A DNA stretch of 64,000 nucleotides from Schistosoma haematobium. Lineage: Eukaryota > Platyhelminthes > Trematoda > Strigeidida > Schistosomatidae. The notes beneath the pieces were generated by a model. The model was not told the origin of the DNA, ran no database searches, and saw only the letters and a list, made by a program, of their open reading frames with translations. The stretch is taken from assembly GCF_000699445.3 (NCBI RefSeq), contig NC_067198.1, forward strand, positions 24,191,536 through 24,255,535. The letters are read 5' to 3'. Of this stretch, positions 48,076-59,195 are shown in pieces; positions within the stretch are counted from its first letter, which is position 1; every line of letters starts with the position of its first letter. The position numbers were made by a program, and so were the translations under genes.

Positions 48076-48619
48076 AAGCTCAGTGTAAGATCCGTTTTCA
48101 AGGCTTTGTGTGTGAAAATCCCTCCAAGTATATACTTGTAATTTATTACTACTGATTACTTCAGTTGTAAATTTTGATTCCATTTGAGATGGTAATGTCT
48201 GTTTTATTTCATTTTCCCTACACATTCAGTGAGTTTCCGTGTTTCTTACCATCTTCACAACCCCTAACTAAACATAAAACTAAGATATTTACGGTCAACT
48301 CTTAGCCAATCGACCTGAGTGGTTACAAACACAAGTATATGAAGTAGCAAACGTGGAAGAACAACGGCAATATCATTGAATGGTTGCCACATTACCACTC
48401 ATAAAGTGACGGTTAGCTCTCAGTCCTGTCCTACACTCAAGTTCTATGTCCCACACCGTGCTCGAAAACACTAGTTCTAAAAGTATCTTGAGCAAGCATG
48501 TCAGACAGTTGAAGTTGGTAGGTCATTGGAAGAACGTTGAAACGGTATTGGTTAGTAGGATAAAATAGTGTGAGTTTTCAAACTAAATAAATTGTCAGAA
48601 ACAAACTAATAGGCAGAAG

Positions 48620-48995
48620 AGTTGTGAAATCTAGTACTTTTAAGGTGGAGATGCCACATGTAATCGAAGTCCGACAATGCCTTCGCACTAACACTTTTAC
48701 AATCGATGTATACCAACCCGGTCAAATGGGAAGTCAGAAATTAAAGGGGTTCAAAATGTATTTAGAAGGCTATCGATATGTCGAGAGACGTTTGCTTGAA
48801 GCTGATTAGCAGCTGCAAGGGATGCGTAGCACAGCGTAATCATTCTTGATCTGGTGAGGATCAGTGCCTCCAATTAGGCATGTCCAACGAAGTAAATGTA
48901 GTCAGAATCAATGTTGAAGACTTACAGGGCTATTTATTATGACGGACCATTTACCGCTACAAACGCAAAGAGTAAAGATTTGAATGTCAGTGGCT
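48620..48995 (+). repeat. Unnamed repeat block A, copy 1
   Basis: Matches 56150-56485 in order: GATGCCACA, ATGTCGAGA..CGTTTG, GCAGGGGATG-like, TTACAG.GCTATTTATT and TTTACCGCTACAA. A 61-codon frame (48624-48809) is not kept in the other copy. Class unknown. Confidence 0.6.
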
Positions 48996-49011
48996 GAACA
49001 ATGACATTTAT

Positions 49012-49544
49012 GGTTAAATTTAAAAACCGACGCGGAATAGATAAAGACGAAGTCACATTGTTATAATTGGTAGTGGCTCGCATGGATAGTTTATGTTTCT
49101 TATATTCCACCAAAGAGTTCTCTAGTTGTATTAAGTTTCATCGAGCCGTGGTGCAAGGTATTTATAAAGGGCAATGAGTGCAACACTGTTTATAGTTGAA
49201 TAGCTAGTTGTAAAGATCAAAAGAAAACAGAAGTGATTTGTCTAGTTAGTGGTTATGAAGAAGGAACGCAAAGTACATAACGAAGCTCCTACACACGAGT
49301 AGCCTCAGTAATTCATATTCTAAATTCTACACTCCGAACACTACGTGTCTTATCCATTTTCTTTCGTTATGCAAGCATAGCCCCATAGAAATACATTGCA
49401 CCACGGTTCGATAAAACTTAATGCAACTAGAGAACTCTTTGGTGGAATATAAGAAACATAAAATAACTATCCATGCGAGCCACTATCAGTTATAACAATG
49501 TGACTTCCTCCTTACGTATTCCACATCAGTACTTAAATTTTACC
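49012..49544. repeat. Long imperfect inverted repeat (about 160-bp arms, about 210-bp loop)
   Basis: 49012-49170 is the reverse complement of 49381-49544 with about 10-15% mismatches by eye. Shared text includes GAAGTCACATTGTTATAA, TAGTGGCTCGCATGGATAGT, CCAAAGAGTTCTCTAGTTG and CCGTGGTGCAA. No transposase or RT lies in the loop. It could be a hairpin-type miniature DNA transposon or an inverted duplication of a repeat end. Confidence 0.75.
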
Positions 49545-49839
49545 ACAGTTGGCGCAGTTTATGAAGATTGCGTTGCAACGTTCAGCTGATGGTCGAGAAT
49601 GGATGCGTGTGAAGTTGAGGACTTCTAGAAACCACAACCTTTTATCCCTCTGGAATATCTGAGGCTTTGATGATGGTGCAGGGCAAATTCACCCATTCCA
49701 TATCTGTTTTCGGTGGCATGTCTCAAAGGGGTTGAAAAAAGGGTTCAAGGAAAAGAAAGGACAAGAAGCAGAACAGACAATGTTCATGAAGGAATAGTTA
49801 AGGTATGACTACTCAGTTTAGTTGTCTGTTGTTAAGGTA

Positions 49840-50579
49840 GCCAGTGTAGCAGCAGTCTCTGCATCAGTAGGCCTCAGTATACACAAGGGGAAAACCAAGG
49901 TCCTCAAATTCAAAGCGGAGAACAGCAATCCAATCACACTTGATGGCGAAACTCTGGAAGATGTAGAATCCTTCACATACCTAGGAAGCATCGTCGATGA
50001 ACAAGGAGGATCCGATGCAGACGTAAAGGCGAGGATCGGCAAAGCAAGGGTCGCATTCCTACAACTGAAGAACATATGGAACTCGAAACAACTTTCAACC
50101 AATATCAAGGTGAGAATCTTCGATACGAACGTCAAGGCAGTCAGTTCTACTGTACGGAGCTGAAACTTGGAGAACTACAACAACCACCATCATCAAACAT
50201 GTACAAGTATTTATAAATAGCTGTCTACGCAAGATACTCAACATCCATTGGCCGGATACCATCAGCAACAGCCTTCTGTGGGAGAGAACAAACCAGCTTC
50301 CAGCTGAAGAAGAAATCAGGAAAAGACGATGGAGATGGATAGGACATACATTACGCAAACCGTCAAACTGAATCACGAGGCAAGCCCTAACTTGGAATCC
50401 TGAAGGGAAGCGAAAAAGAGGAAGGCCAAAGAACACATTACGTCGGATAATAGAAGCAGGTATGAAAAAGATGAATTACAACTGGAAGGAGCTGGAAAGG
50501 ATTGCCCAGGACAGGTTTGGATGGAGAATGCTGGTGAGTGGCCTATGCTCCATCACGAGGAGTAACAGGCGTAAGTAAG
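49840..50579 (+). mobile_element. 5'-truncated RTE-type retrotransposon in a 30-bp target duplication
   Basis: The + strand reads SIHKGKTKVLKFKAENSNP, FTYLGSIVDEQGGSDADVKA, RIGKARVAFLQLKNIW, then in shifted frame [13 protein letters not shown], [49 protein letters not shown] and WRMLVSGLC, ending in a GTAAGTAAGT tail. The same 30-base sequence (one mismatch) stands at 49810-49839 and 50580-50609, an unusually long duplication that gives the insertion bounds exactly. Same subfamily as 36962-37915. Confidence 0.9.
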
Positions 50580-50879
50580 TACTCCGTTTAGTTGTCTGTT
50601 GTTAAGGTACTTATTAAGCGAGAGTTCCAATATGTTAAAGAAAATACGTGCAAACTAGGTATGAGTGGATAAAGAACTGTATAAATGAAGGTGGTTCAGA
50701 AAGAAGCTGAAAGTATGTGTAGTTATAAAATAAAGTGCTGAAAACAGTATTCTGATACACAAATGGCTGTCTACCTTTTTTGTCAAAGCTATTTGAGCCC
50801 ATTTTGTGGATTTTATACGGTCTTGAGCAGGCTTTGTTCAGCATTCTAAACATGTTTTAAAGAGGTATTTTGCATAATA

Positions 50880-51779
50880 AATCAGCATCAATACCATTGG
50901 TTCGTGACATTCCTCTAGACCATAAGGAGCCGCAATTAAACAAAATGTTCTGCCCTACAGACATGGGTGGATTGGAGTTATCTCCCCATCATCACGTTTT
51001 CTGGTCAGTAACGCTACCCTCTCTCCTTTTGTGATGTCAAGCCCTCTTACGTTTGTGGTAAGTATGAATATTGTTTTAATCAAAGCCCATAGTTGGAATA
51101 CTATCTCTACTAGTTCCATGTTACAAGCAAATCAGATGGCTAAAGCACTTGTATTATGGGTTAGACATCCATTTAGTATATCACACTGCTATGGAGATAA
51201 CTAATAGTATGAGCTATAAGAGACTGGTCAGATTATATGTTGTTAAGAGATGGTAAGGACTAATGGCAAATCAAAGGATATGAATGAGTATAAGATTGTA
51301 AACTTTTCGGGGTAAGAAAAATAAAATACTAAGCAGCTCACGAGAATTTATCACACTCTTATGATCGGCCTTAGTTGATCAGCATCCACAAGATTAGTGA
51401 GTTATATATCTACTTGGAATAGAAAAAATGGACATGACATTTAGGAAGAATAATGTATCTTAAACCACTAGAGAGATTTGGAATCTGAAAGTGAGGGTTA
51501 GAAGCACAAGGGAACGACCAATAAACAATGAATAATGGAAGAGTATAAACCATATGTTCTGTAATTTAGTTATATTCATATTATTAACAATAGGGTTCGT
51601 TACATTCTTGTTCCGTCTAGATATTAGGCGGTCCATAATAAAGTGCCTCGTTGGTGAACGGGAGTTCATGGAATAGGTAATGAAGCTCTTTAGAGTTTAG
51701 TAACAGAGATATTAGCCTTTCGAATTTGGTAAAAGTGTCACAGTTACGGGTAGATATTGGCAACCTGTTCCATAACAAA
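50880..51779 (-). repeat. Repeat block B, copy 1 (probable CR1-like 3' region)
   Basis: Lies directly downstream, in transcriptional sense, of the CR1-like RT at 51780-52785. It is similar in patches to 54700-56010 (ATCACACTGC.ATGGAG; GACTGGTCAGAT; AAGATTAGTGAGTTATAT-like; AAAGTGCCTC). It may be the 3' UTR of that element or a separate repeat. Confidence 0.5.
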
Positions 51780-52785
51780 CTATACCGCACTGTAAAAAAA
51801 CTTACGACGCATTTGTTTTTGGTGTTTTACGGTAAGCAGTGTATATGCGTTGTTTCTTAGTCTGTAGGCTGGGTCATGGATCATAGTCGGACAGGAGGTT
51901 AGAAAGGAGAGCCCATTTATCGCTTTGTAGAGAAATATTAAATTGTTCTTTAGCCGACGGTGCCATAAAGGTTCTAAACAGAGGTGCTTACATCTATCTG
52001 TGTAATCGAGATTCGAGTTCCATCCTAGTAGTTGACGTGTGAAACGTCTTTGAACATCTTCTACTCTCATCTTGTCTGTGATATTCATATTAGAGAAGAC
52101 AAAAGAGCAGTATTCAAGGGAGGGTCGTACACATATTTTGTAGAGAGTAAGTTTACCCTCTGTTGTGAAAAAGTTTTTCATTATAAAACCAATTAGCCGT
52201 CTAGATTTAGAAACAATAGAGGAGGCATGTTCTTTAAAGTTCAGGCTTCCTGTGTAATTAATTCCTAAATCGTGTACTGATTCGAGTGTTTGGACTCTAC
52301 TTTCATTTAATTGAAGTCGCGGTTTATAGGGATGCTTTCCAAAGTGCATGATCCCGCACTAGTTGAGGCTAAGTGGTAATTGCCATTTTCGCTTCAGATA
52401 GTTAGATTATCGAGATCATTTTGAATGAAGGATACATTTTCAGTTAGAGCCTCAGGCTTATAACTGTATACTATTTTGAGATCATCAGCATATAAGTATG
52501 GTTTCCCAAATTTTATGATGTTACATATATCGTTTATATACATTATAAACAAGAGTGGACCTAATACATTTCGCTGGGTGACTCCACTAGTTATTGGTCT
52601 AGGTGATGAAATACAGTCATTGTACTTTACCATCCGTTTACCTCCTGTTAAGAACGAAGCGAAACATGAGTATAGTAAATTGTTGACTCCGAAGGACTTT
52701 AGTTTGGTGAGAAGCCTTTTGTGTGGGACCTTATCAAGGGCTTTCTTAAAGTTTAAGGAAAGAACTGATACACTAACCAACCCCA
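51780..52785 (-). mobile_element. CR1-like non-LTR retrotransposon RT fragment, frame-broken
   Basis: Minus strand: FKKALDKVPHKRLLTKLKSF, SGVTQRNVLGPLLFIMYIND, PYLYADDLKIVYS (YADD catalytic box), then after a frameshift at about 52390 GINYTGSLNFKEHASSIVSK, YKICVRPSLEYCSFVFSN, VEDVQRRFTRQL and LCLEPLWHRRLKNNLIFLYK. This is the order of CR1/Jockey-type reverse transcriptases and unlike the RTE copies nearby. The 5' part is missing; it meets RTE sequence at about 52785. Confidence 0.9.
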
Positions 52786-54640
52786 ACCAAGTAGTCTGCA
52801 TCTACCAACATGGCTCAGACTAGAAGTTACTGTCTTCAAGCACTGATGACACGTTTTGGTTTGTCCGCCCCTAACTTTCTTCCAACCATCCCGAACACCG
52901 GTTAGCATTGCACGTCGTGGTAATCGGTGTTTGGGCATACGTAACACGTGGCCCAACCATCTCAGTCGATGAAGATTCACAACCTCATCAACTGATTTAC
53001 CATCATTTCCTAATACCCTGCGTCTAACCTCACTATTACTTACCCGGTAATCCCAGCAGACGCCAGCAATATTTCTAAGGTATCTGTGGTCAAATGCTAG
53101 TAACCTACGAATGCCTTCTACTCCTAATGGCCATGTTTCGCTGCCGTAAATTAAAACAGAACGGATTGCCACGCAGTATACTTGTCATTTTATTGATAAA
53201 TGGATATCTCGCCTTCGCCATAGGTGACGTAAGTTGGCAAAGGCCAAGCGAGCTTTTCGAATCCGTGCTGAGATTTCGTCAGACACCAACCCATTAGGAC
53301 TGATCAGACTTCCAAGATAAGTGAAGTTGTCAACGCGTTCGACTACTTCACTCCCTATCCATAGTTCAGGTGTTGACGCAGATCAGTCCTGAAGCAACAA
53401 CTTGCATTTAGAGGGAGAGAAGAGCATTCCAAACATTCTGGCATTGTTGCTTAGTGCTACCAAGACTGCATTTTGTCAGCGTCTTCATCAAACAGGACTA
53501 TATCATCTGCGTATTCTAAGTCGATAAGTGGACCTCCTGGAAGGAGATCAATACCCGAGAATCCAGTAGACGAGAATGTCATTTCCATCAATAGGTCTAT
53601 GATCAAGTTAAACAAAAACGGAGAAAGTGGACAGCCTTGACGGACACCACTTGAGGTTGCAAAATCAGATGACAGTTCGCCATAGGCCCTGACTCGATTG
53701 GTAGTGTTCGAGTAAAGAGTCTTCACAAGGTTTATGTACTTCTGTGGTACGCCTTTCAATGACAGACACTGCCACAGAATCTCGCGGTCTACCGAGTCAA
53801 ATGCTGCTTTTAAGTCAAGAAAGACCACCATTGTCGGACGTCGATAAGTATGCCTATGTTCTAGAATCTGACGAATGGTGAATATGTGGTCGATGCAGCC
53901 ACGACTAGGTCTGAAGCCAGCTTGGTTCTCTCGTGTTTGCAGTTCACGAGTCTTAGTTAGGCGTCTGATAATTATCGAGGCTAGTATTTTAGATATTATA
54001 TTAGTTAAACTAATCCCTCTGTGGTTGTCACAGGATGATTTTGACCCTTTCTTATATATTGGGACGATAAGTGATTGCGACCAGTCAGATGGAATAACGT
54101 CTAACTCCCAGATCTTAGCTAAAATATTAGTCAACCTAATCGCTAAAATTGGACCACCATCCTTAAAGACTTCTGGAGCCAATCCATCTGGACCAGCTGC
54201 CCTTCCTCGTTTCAGATTAACTATAGCCTTTTGAACTTCTGTTAGAGTTGGGGGACCTACTTCAGTGTTCCATTCACTGTCTGGGAATGGAGGGTAGTTG
54301 TAGAGTAGCTGAAGGCCAGCTGAACTGTTCTCTGAAATGGTCCGCCCATCGTTCTAAACGTCTGGACTGGGAGCGGATGAGAGTATCGTCTTTTTCCGAA
54401 ATAGTCTCACTTACACTTGACTTATTAATTCCAGTTTCTTTTATTAGTCTGTAGAGCTGTCTTGTGTTCCCTATAGTCGCCGCCTTTTCCATCTCTTTTG
54501 CTTTCGTTTCCCACCACTGCTCACGGTCGTTCCTTAGACTTTTGCTTAACCTAGATCTGATTTGTTGTCGGCACGTCTCTATGATGGAATAAGTTACTCG
54601 ATTAGTTTGATATATTATGTTTCGATAAGACCTGTAATAC
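52786..54640 (-). mobile_element. RTE-type retrotransposon, RT plus C-terminal region, 3' end missing
   Basis: The best RTE copy in the window. Minus strand from about 54640: linker (GNTRQLYRLIKETGINKSS), RT (54182-53457: YKKGSKSSCDNHRGISLTN, ENQAGFRPSRGCIDHIFTIR, VVFLDLKAAFDSVDREILW, SSGVRQGCPLSPFLFN, LEYADDIVLF), then after breaks ISARIRKARLAFANLRHLWR and 53172-52786 (GSETWPLGVEGIRRLLAFDH, HRLRWLGHVLRMPKHRLPRR, SHVGRCRLLGWG). Stops and frameshifts separate the parts, and the N-terminal endonuclease is absent. The 3' end is cut at LLGWG, where the CR1-like sequence starts. Confidence 0.92.
53457..54182 (-). pseudogene. RTE reverse transcriptase domain (open segment)
   Basis: 241 codons open, containing all RT core motifs: catalytic Asp in FLDLKAAFD and the YADD box. 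It polymerises cDNA at a nicked target in active elements. It lies inside a larger, frame-broken element, so it is not expected to yield a full protein. Residues before MAPEVFKDGG continue upstream in another frame. Confidence 0.9.
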
Positions 54641-54699
54641 TGGCCGGTATGTTTGTGCTTTCCACTTAATGACTGTAATTCCTATATTTATTATACTAA

Positions 54700-56010
54700 T
54701 CTAAATGTTTTGACGTTTAGAAACGGATAAAGTCTCAGGCAAAGTTGTCAATGTTCTGACCATAGCTCTCACATAGACTCTGGGGTCGGCAATACGCATT
54801 TACAGTTCTAGTAGTATGTCTCTAGGATAAATTAAATCCTGCAACGAATTTCGCTCTAATCTAGGACCTGTGTTTCACATCTTGCTGGAACACACTGTCT
54901 CTAGTAGTTTCTTCCTACAAGAAAATGAGGCGGCTGACGCTTTTGCGTTGTGGTTCAGATATCCTATTATTATATTACACTGCCATGAAGTTAACTAACT
55001 GTACAAGTTATCAGGTGCTGGTCAGATGGTATGTGGTTTAGAGATGGTAATGACAAATTGTTGATCAAAGAATATGAAAGAGTTTAGGGCTGCAAAATTT
55101 ATGGGTAAAAAGGTAGGTGGGTAGGAAAACAAGATTTTTGTATGCTAATAAATAATTTCTTAAACTGGTAGTACGTGAACTAGGAGGAACACAAAATAAT
55201 TTAGAATGTTATGAACTTCCTATGATTGTCCACAAATGAGCAGCACCCATAGGGTTAGTGATTTTTCAATCTATCTGGAATAGAAATTAAGAAAAAAACA
55301 TTAGACTTCGTGGAGAAAATTATTCAACCTCAAACAATATAGAAGATCCGAATCTGAATGTCAGGCGAGAAGCGTAAGTGCATGACTAACAACGAATAAT
55401 GGGAGAGAAAAGCCACGTGTCGAATCAGTTGTTCATATATGTGTAGTGACTCACTTTAATCACGAGAACACGACTGGTTTAATGAAAATAATTATTATTA
55501 TAACCAACTGTACCGGTGCTTGTTTTAATGTGCTTTTGTTTAACTGTGCTAATGACAGCTACATTGTACTTCCATTATTATTCTAACACTTTGATTGTGA
55601 CCTCGCGCGAATTCGGTTACGCTCTGTAACCAAGCTTGTACCCTGGCACAATCTCGGTATTCTTTTGATACCACGAGATCGCCAGCAAATATATCTCGAC
55701 TTGGTACATTAACTGCCTTCTGATATTTGGCTTACGGGGGAGTTTTATGGATATCCTGGCACGCGTTCCTTTGTAGTGGTGTTCATAGTCTACCGCGAAT
55801 CCACGCCATGCTACACATGTATGAATGACAATGAATGTCCGTTGTGTTCATGGTCAGTCTAGTTACAAGGCGGTGCATAATAGTGCCTCATAATTCAGTT
55901 TGAGTTTTGGGAATAGTTGAATTATTGAGGTCAGGATTAATAGTCTTTTGAACTTATTGATGGTATCACCCTTCTTAATGCTCATACTCTAATTGGCAAA
56001 CTAGACTTTA
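54700..56010. repeat. Repeat block B, copy 2
   Basis: A diverged relative of 50880-51779, matching in the same order (TTACACTGCCATGAAG; TGGTCAGATGGTAT; AGGGTTAGTGA; GGCGGTGCATAATAGTGCCTC). No coding segment. It probably represents a second copy of the same element's non-coding part. Confidence 0.5.
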
Positions 56011-56149
56011 TACTAAAGTCAGTTTAAGCACTGCATCGATGCCTTACCCACAGTCAATAATTTGTAACTGCCTGATAAGCTTGTAAAATGGTACTTATAG
56101 AAATAGTGTTTTCCAACAGGATGTGTAACACAGAGGATTGTGTGAGGTA

Positions 56150-56485
56150 TGACATTAAAGATGCCACAGGTATTCAGTTTGACAACGCTTTAACCAGTAA
56201 AACCTTCTAATATGAATCGTACCCACCAAGTAAAATCAGAAGACAGAAGCAAGGAGGTTCGAGGATATATTTGATAGGCTATCAATATGTCGAGAATCGT
56301 TTGATCTAATCTGGCTAGCGATTGCAGGGGATGTTGAGCACGGCGTTCCCACTCGTGATCTTGTGCGGATGCATGACCGCGCTCCTTCACCTAGGTGAGT
56401 CCATTGAAACTAATGTGATCAGCATCTAATGTTGGAAACTTACAGAGCTATTTATTTTAGGGATTTATTTACCGCTACAACATTC
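56150..56485 (+). repeat. Repeat block A, copy 2
   Basis: Partner of 48620-48995. The two blocks occur in the order A...B in the left region and B-A here. Confidence 0.55.
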
Positions 56486-57760
56486 ATCCAAAAATAAGCT
56501 GAAATGAGCCTAACATCGCAAAAGAGGGGTTGGGTTACTGATCAGCAAGCATACATGGTGAGGGCGATGACTTCAATTCACCTGTGACCAGTAAAATGTG
56601 AAATCTTAAAATAGTAGGTTAAAAACTACAACACACCAAACACCAATATACCTATGGTTGATCGTATGCTGAACTACGTTCAAAACAAACTATACTACTT
56701 GGTCGCTTCAACTAAAATTAGGTCAATTAAACTGGAAAGTATTGATCTTTACCAGTAATAAACGACTAAAACCAGAAATTTAATCCAGCGAGGTAAAATA
56801 CATTTATTGTTTGTGAATAGCGCGCGACATACCTATTCACATAATAAAGGCAATACTGATTTTTAACCTCTAATGATAATATTTTTAAGCTAAAAGCCGA
56901 ACAGTTCACCGAAATAAACAGTTTTATAGACTTGGACATTGACGGCATGTTGGTTTTTTTATGGTCCGCTAATTGATGGCGCCTGGTCGGGATGGCCATG
57001 ACTTCATTCGTCATAAACTGAGGTAATGTTTTCAGGCAGCTGACCGCTGCATAAAAAGATACAGCGAGCCGTTGGAAAATGTTCAAAGGACCACAAATAA
57101 GTCGATTACCGGGATAGGATAGCATCCGTACGATGCTTGAGTGGCCAAACTAGACCTGCTACCATTGTCACGTGAAGGAACCGGAGACAACTTGATCAGT
57201 TTTCAAATCGCTCAGTAATAAACTTTTGTCTACCGAAGCAAAATTTACGAGGATACTAAAACAGTTTATGAGCCCGGAGCCTATTACTTGTTAGCTGTTT
57301 ATCGGTACCTCACAGACAGAGTCCTTGTCTCATCATGTGTTTAAAGTATCATCTCAATGCATTCAGTGAAAGGTTCGGCCAACTGATAGACCACCATTTG
57401 CCATTGATGCTGCGTCCTGGTCAATTTGGTTGTCGACCTCGTTGGACTAAGTAAGTGGTGTTTGTGATGACTTATTTTTCGTCTCTGATGTTTCTGAGGA
57501 GACATTTTTCTGAGTTCTGCCCTTAAAAGTTTTCCGTGTGATAATGCATCACTTGTTTTTCTTTTTAGGTATTTAATATCCTCTGAGTTACAAACTTGTG
57601 TCCTTGGTGTCCGGTAACGTCATGTGTACTTTGAACCTTACCAATAATGAAACACTAACTACTAGCTTTCTTGATTTTTTTCGAATGGTTTCTGTGGATT
57701 TGAGACCTACATTAGTGCAATTAGTACGCTTCGTATTTTAATGCTGTTTGTGAAAAGAGT
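56486..57760. other. Intergenic, unclassified, moderate GC
   Basis: The minus-strand frame 56766-57125 (119 codons) and other ORFs have no recognisable family features. Composition is more GC-rich than the introns, suggesting buried mobile DNA, but I cannot name it. Confidence 0.35.
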
Positions 57761-58925
57761 ATAGAAAGTGGCTAGGGTGCTCTATGTGTACGGGGTCACA
57801 CACTTCTGCGGCCGGTAGCGACCCGCGTTCTATGCGTTGGTCCCAGAGGTCAATAAAAGGCTAAGTCCTTGACATCGCCAGATTTTTCTTGGGTTGTTTT
57901 ATTAGGAGATTACGCTAGTAAACAAATTGGTGGAAATAAAGCGTAGTTACGTTGTTTGTAAAAACAACCTTGTTACATATCTATAGTTGACCTATCAAAC
58001 CCCCGAGATATGTTTCCATGGTTTTCCTAGTATCAATGTGTCAGGAGCTCGGACTCACGGCAGTCAGTAGTGTGTAGTAAAACTTCAACCTTCTCTCAAG
58101 CGGGGATCGTGTTTAGACAAAGTAACGTAGAGTAGTGTAGCGCGTGCTACCGATGTTAGGTATGAGTAGTACTTACCGTCATCTGGAAGTGAGGTGTGTG
58201 GCGGCAAAAGGTTAAGATCAGGTAATGGCTGCTATGTAGTTCGGGGTAGTCGACAGACATTTTGCAAATTGAGCGTTAGCTGTCTGGTTCTCGGGTCCCA
58301 CTAAAACGTCTTGTAATTTTTGTGTTCAGATAGATTTGATTGTCCCGCTTATGTTCTCGCTCACTACGGTAGTACTTGCGGTATGAGAGTTGAGAGGCAG
58401 TTGCCGTAGATCTTTGTTGGGAAACCACTCGCGAAGTTCTCCGGTTCTCGGAGCCTTACCCCTCCTCGCTACCGTAGGAGCTCTGTGACTCGAGTATAGT
58501 GCACATGTGTGTGGTGTGGTTTTTAGTAAGATCAATATCACGAGCCCACCAATTTTCTGTACCAGCAGTGGCAATACGATGTGTGCAGAAGTTTTTACTT
58601 ACATTTCGGCGGGTATTTTTAAGGTTCAGGTGACCAATCAGCTTGGATCTGAAGTCATGTCGCCCCAGGAACGGTCAAAGGCGGGTTTGTCGTGTAAGCA
58701 GAGTGGGGATGTAAGGCGTTTACTAAACTTGGTCAGCACTTTTTTCAAACAATCAGTTGGTGAAGAGACACGAAATACATATGCGTCACACAAATCACTC
58801 GGTCTATGTTAGGGCTGGGATACTGCTCGGGTGCCCAGACTGAGGTATGTGGTTCTCTTAGGGGGCACTTCCCGAGCATTTCACTCAGGGGTCTAATCGA
58901 GTTCAGCTAAAGTGAACTTAATTGC
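57760..58925. mobile_element. GC-rich block, possible LTR-retroelement remnant
   Basis: Around 57840-57950 there is a poly(A)-signal-like GGTCAATAAAAGG, then a pyrimidine-rich stretch, then GTAAACAAATTGGTGGAAAT, which resembles an LTR end followed by a tRNA primer-binding TGG. The following kilobase is GC-richer, with a 101-codon + frame (58507-58812) that I do not recognise. No gag, protease or RT motif was found, so this is a suggestion only. Confidence 0.3.
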
Positions 58926-59126
58926 TAGCCGGTTCTACGCGACTGTGGACTTTTGTGAGGAAGTACATCTTTATAGTATCTGCTTCAAATAGGAAAAACC
59001 AAAGGTGAACTTGTAGGAAACAATAAATTTACGTGAACAAAATCGGGAGAAGGTTCCCAATCTAGAAAGCAAAACTAGATTTGTCGGTAAATATATATTT
59101 AATTAATGTGGAGTTAGCGAATCCTA

Positions 59127-59195
59127 TCACAGATCGCAGAACTGTCCAGTTATTTGCACTTGCCGATTACAGATTCTTGATAGTTCATCCTCCAA
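59127..59195 (-). CDS. CDK5RAP3: CDK5RAP3 last exon and stop
   Basis: Acceptor GTTTCATGATTTCAG; 22 codons then TGA. It encodes LEDELSRICNRQVQITGQF then CDL. It aligns with the human C-terminus LIEADISKRYSGRPVNLMG and lies in frame with the previous donor. Too short for ORF listing; found by reading downstream in the expected phase. Confidence 0.85.
   Translation of the reverse strand: MEDELSRICNRQVQITGQFCDL

Noticed and set aside
58507..58812. 101-codon ORF in the GC-rich block
   Set aside because: No retroelement or host protein motif recognised; only the surrounding block is reported.
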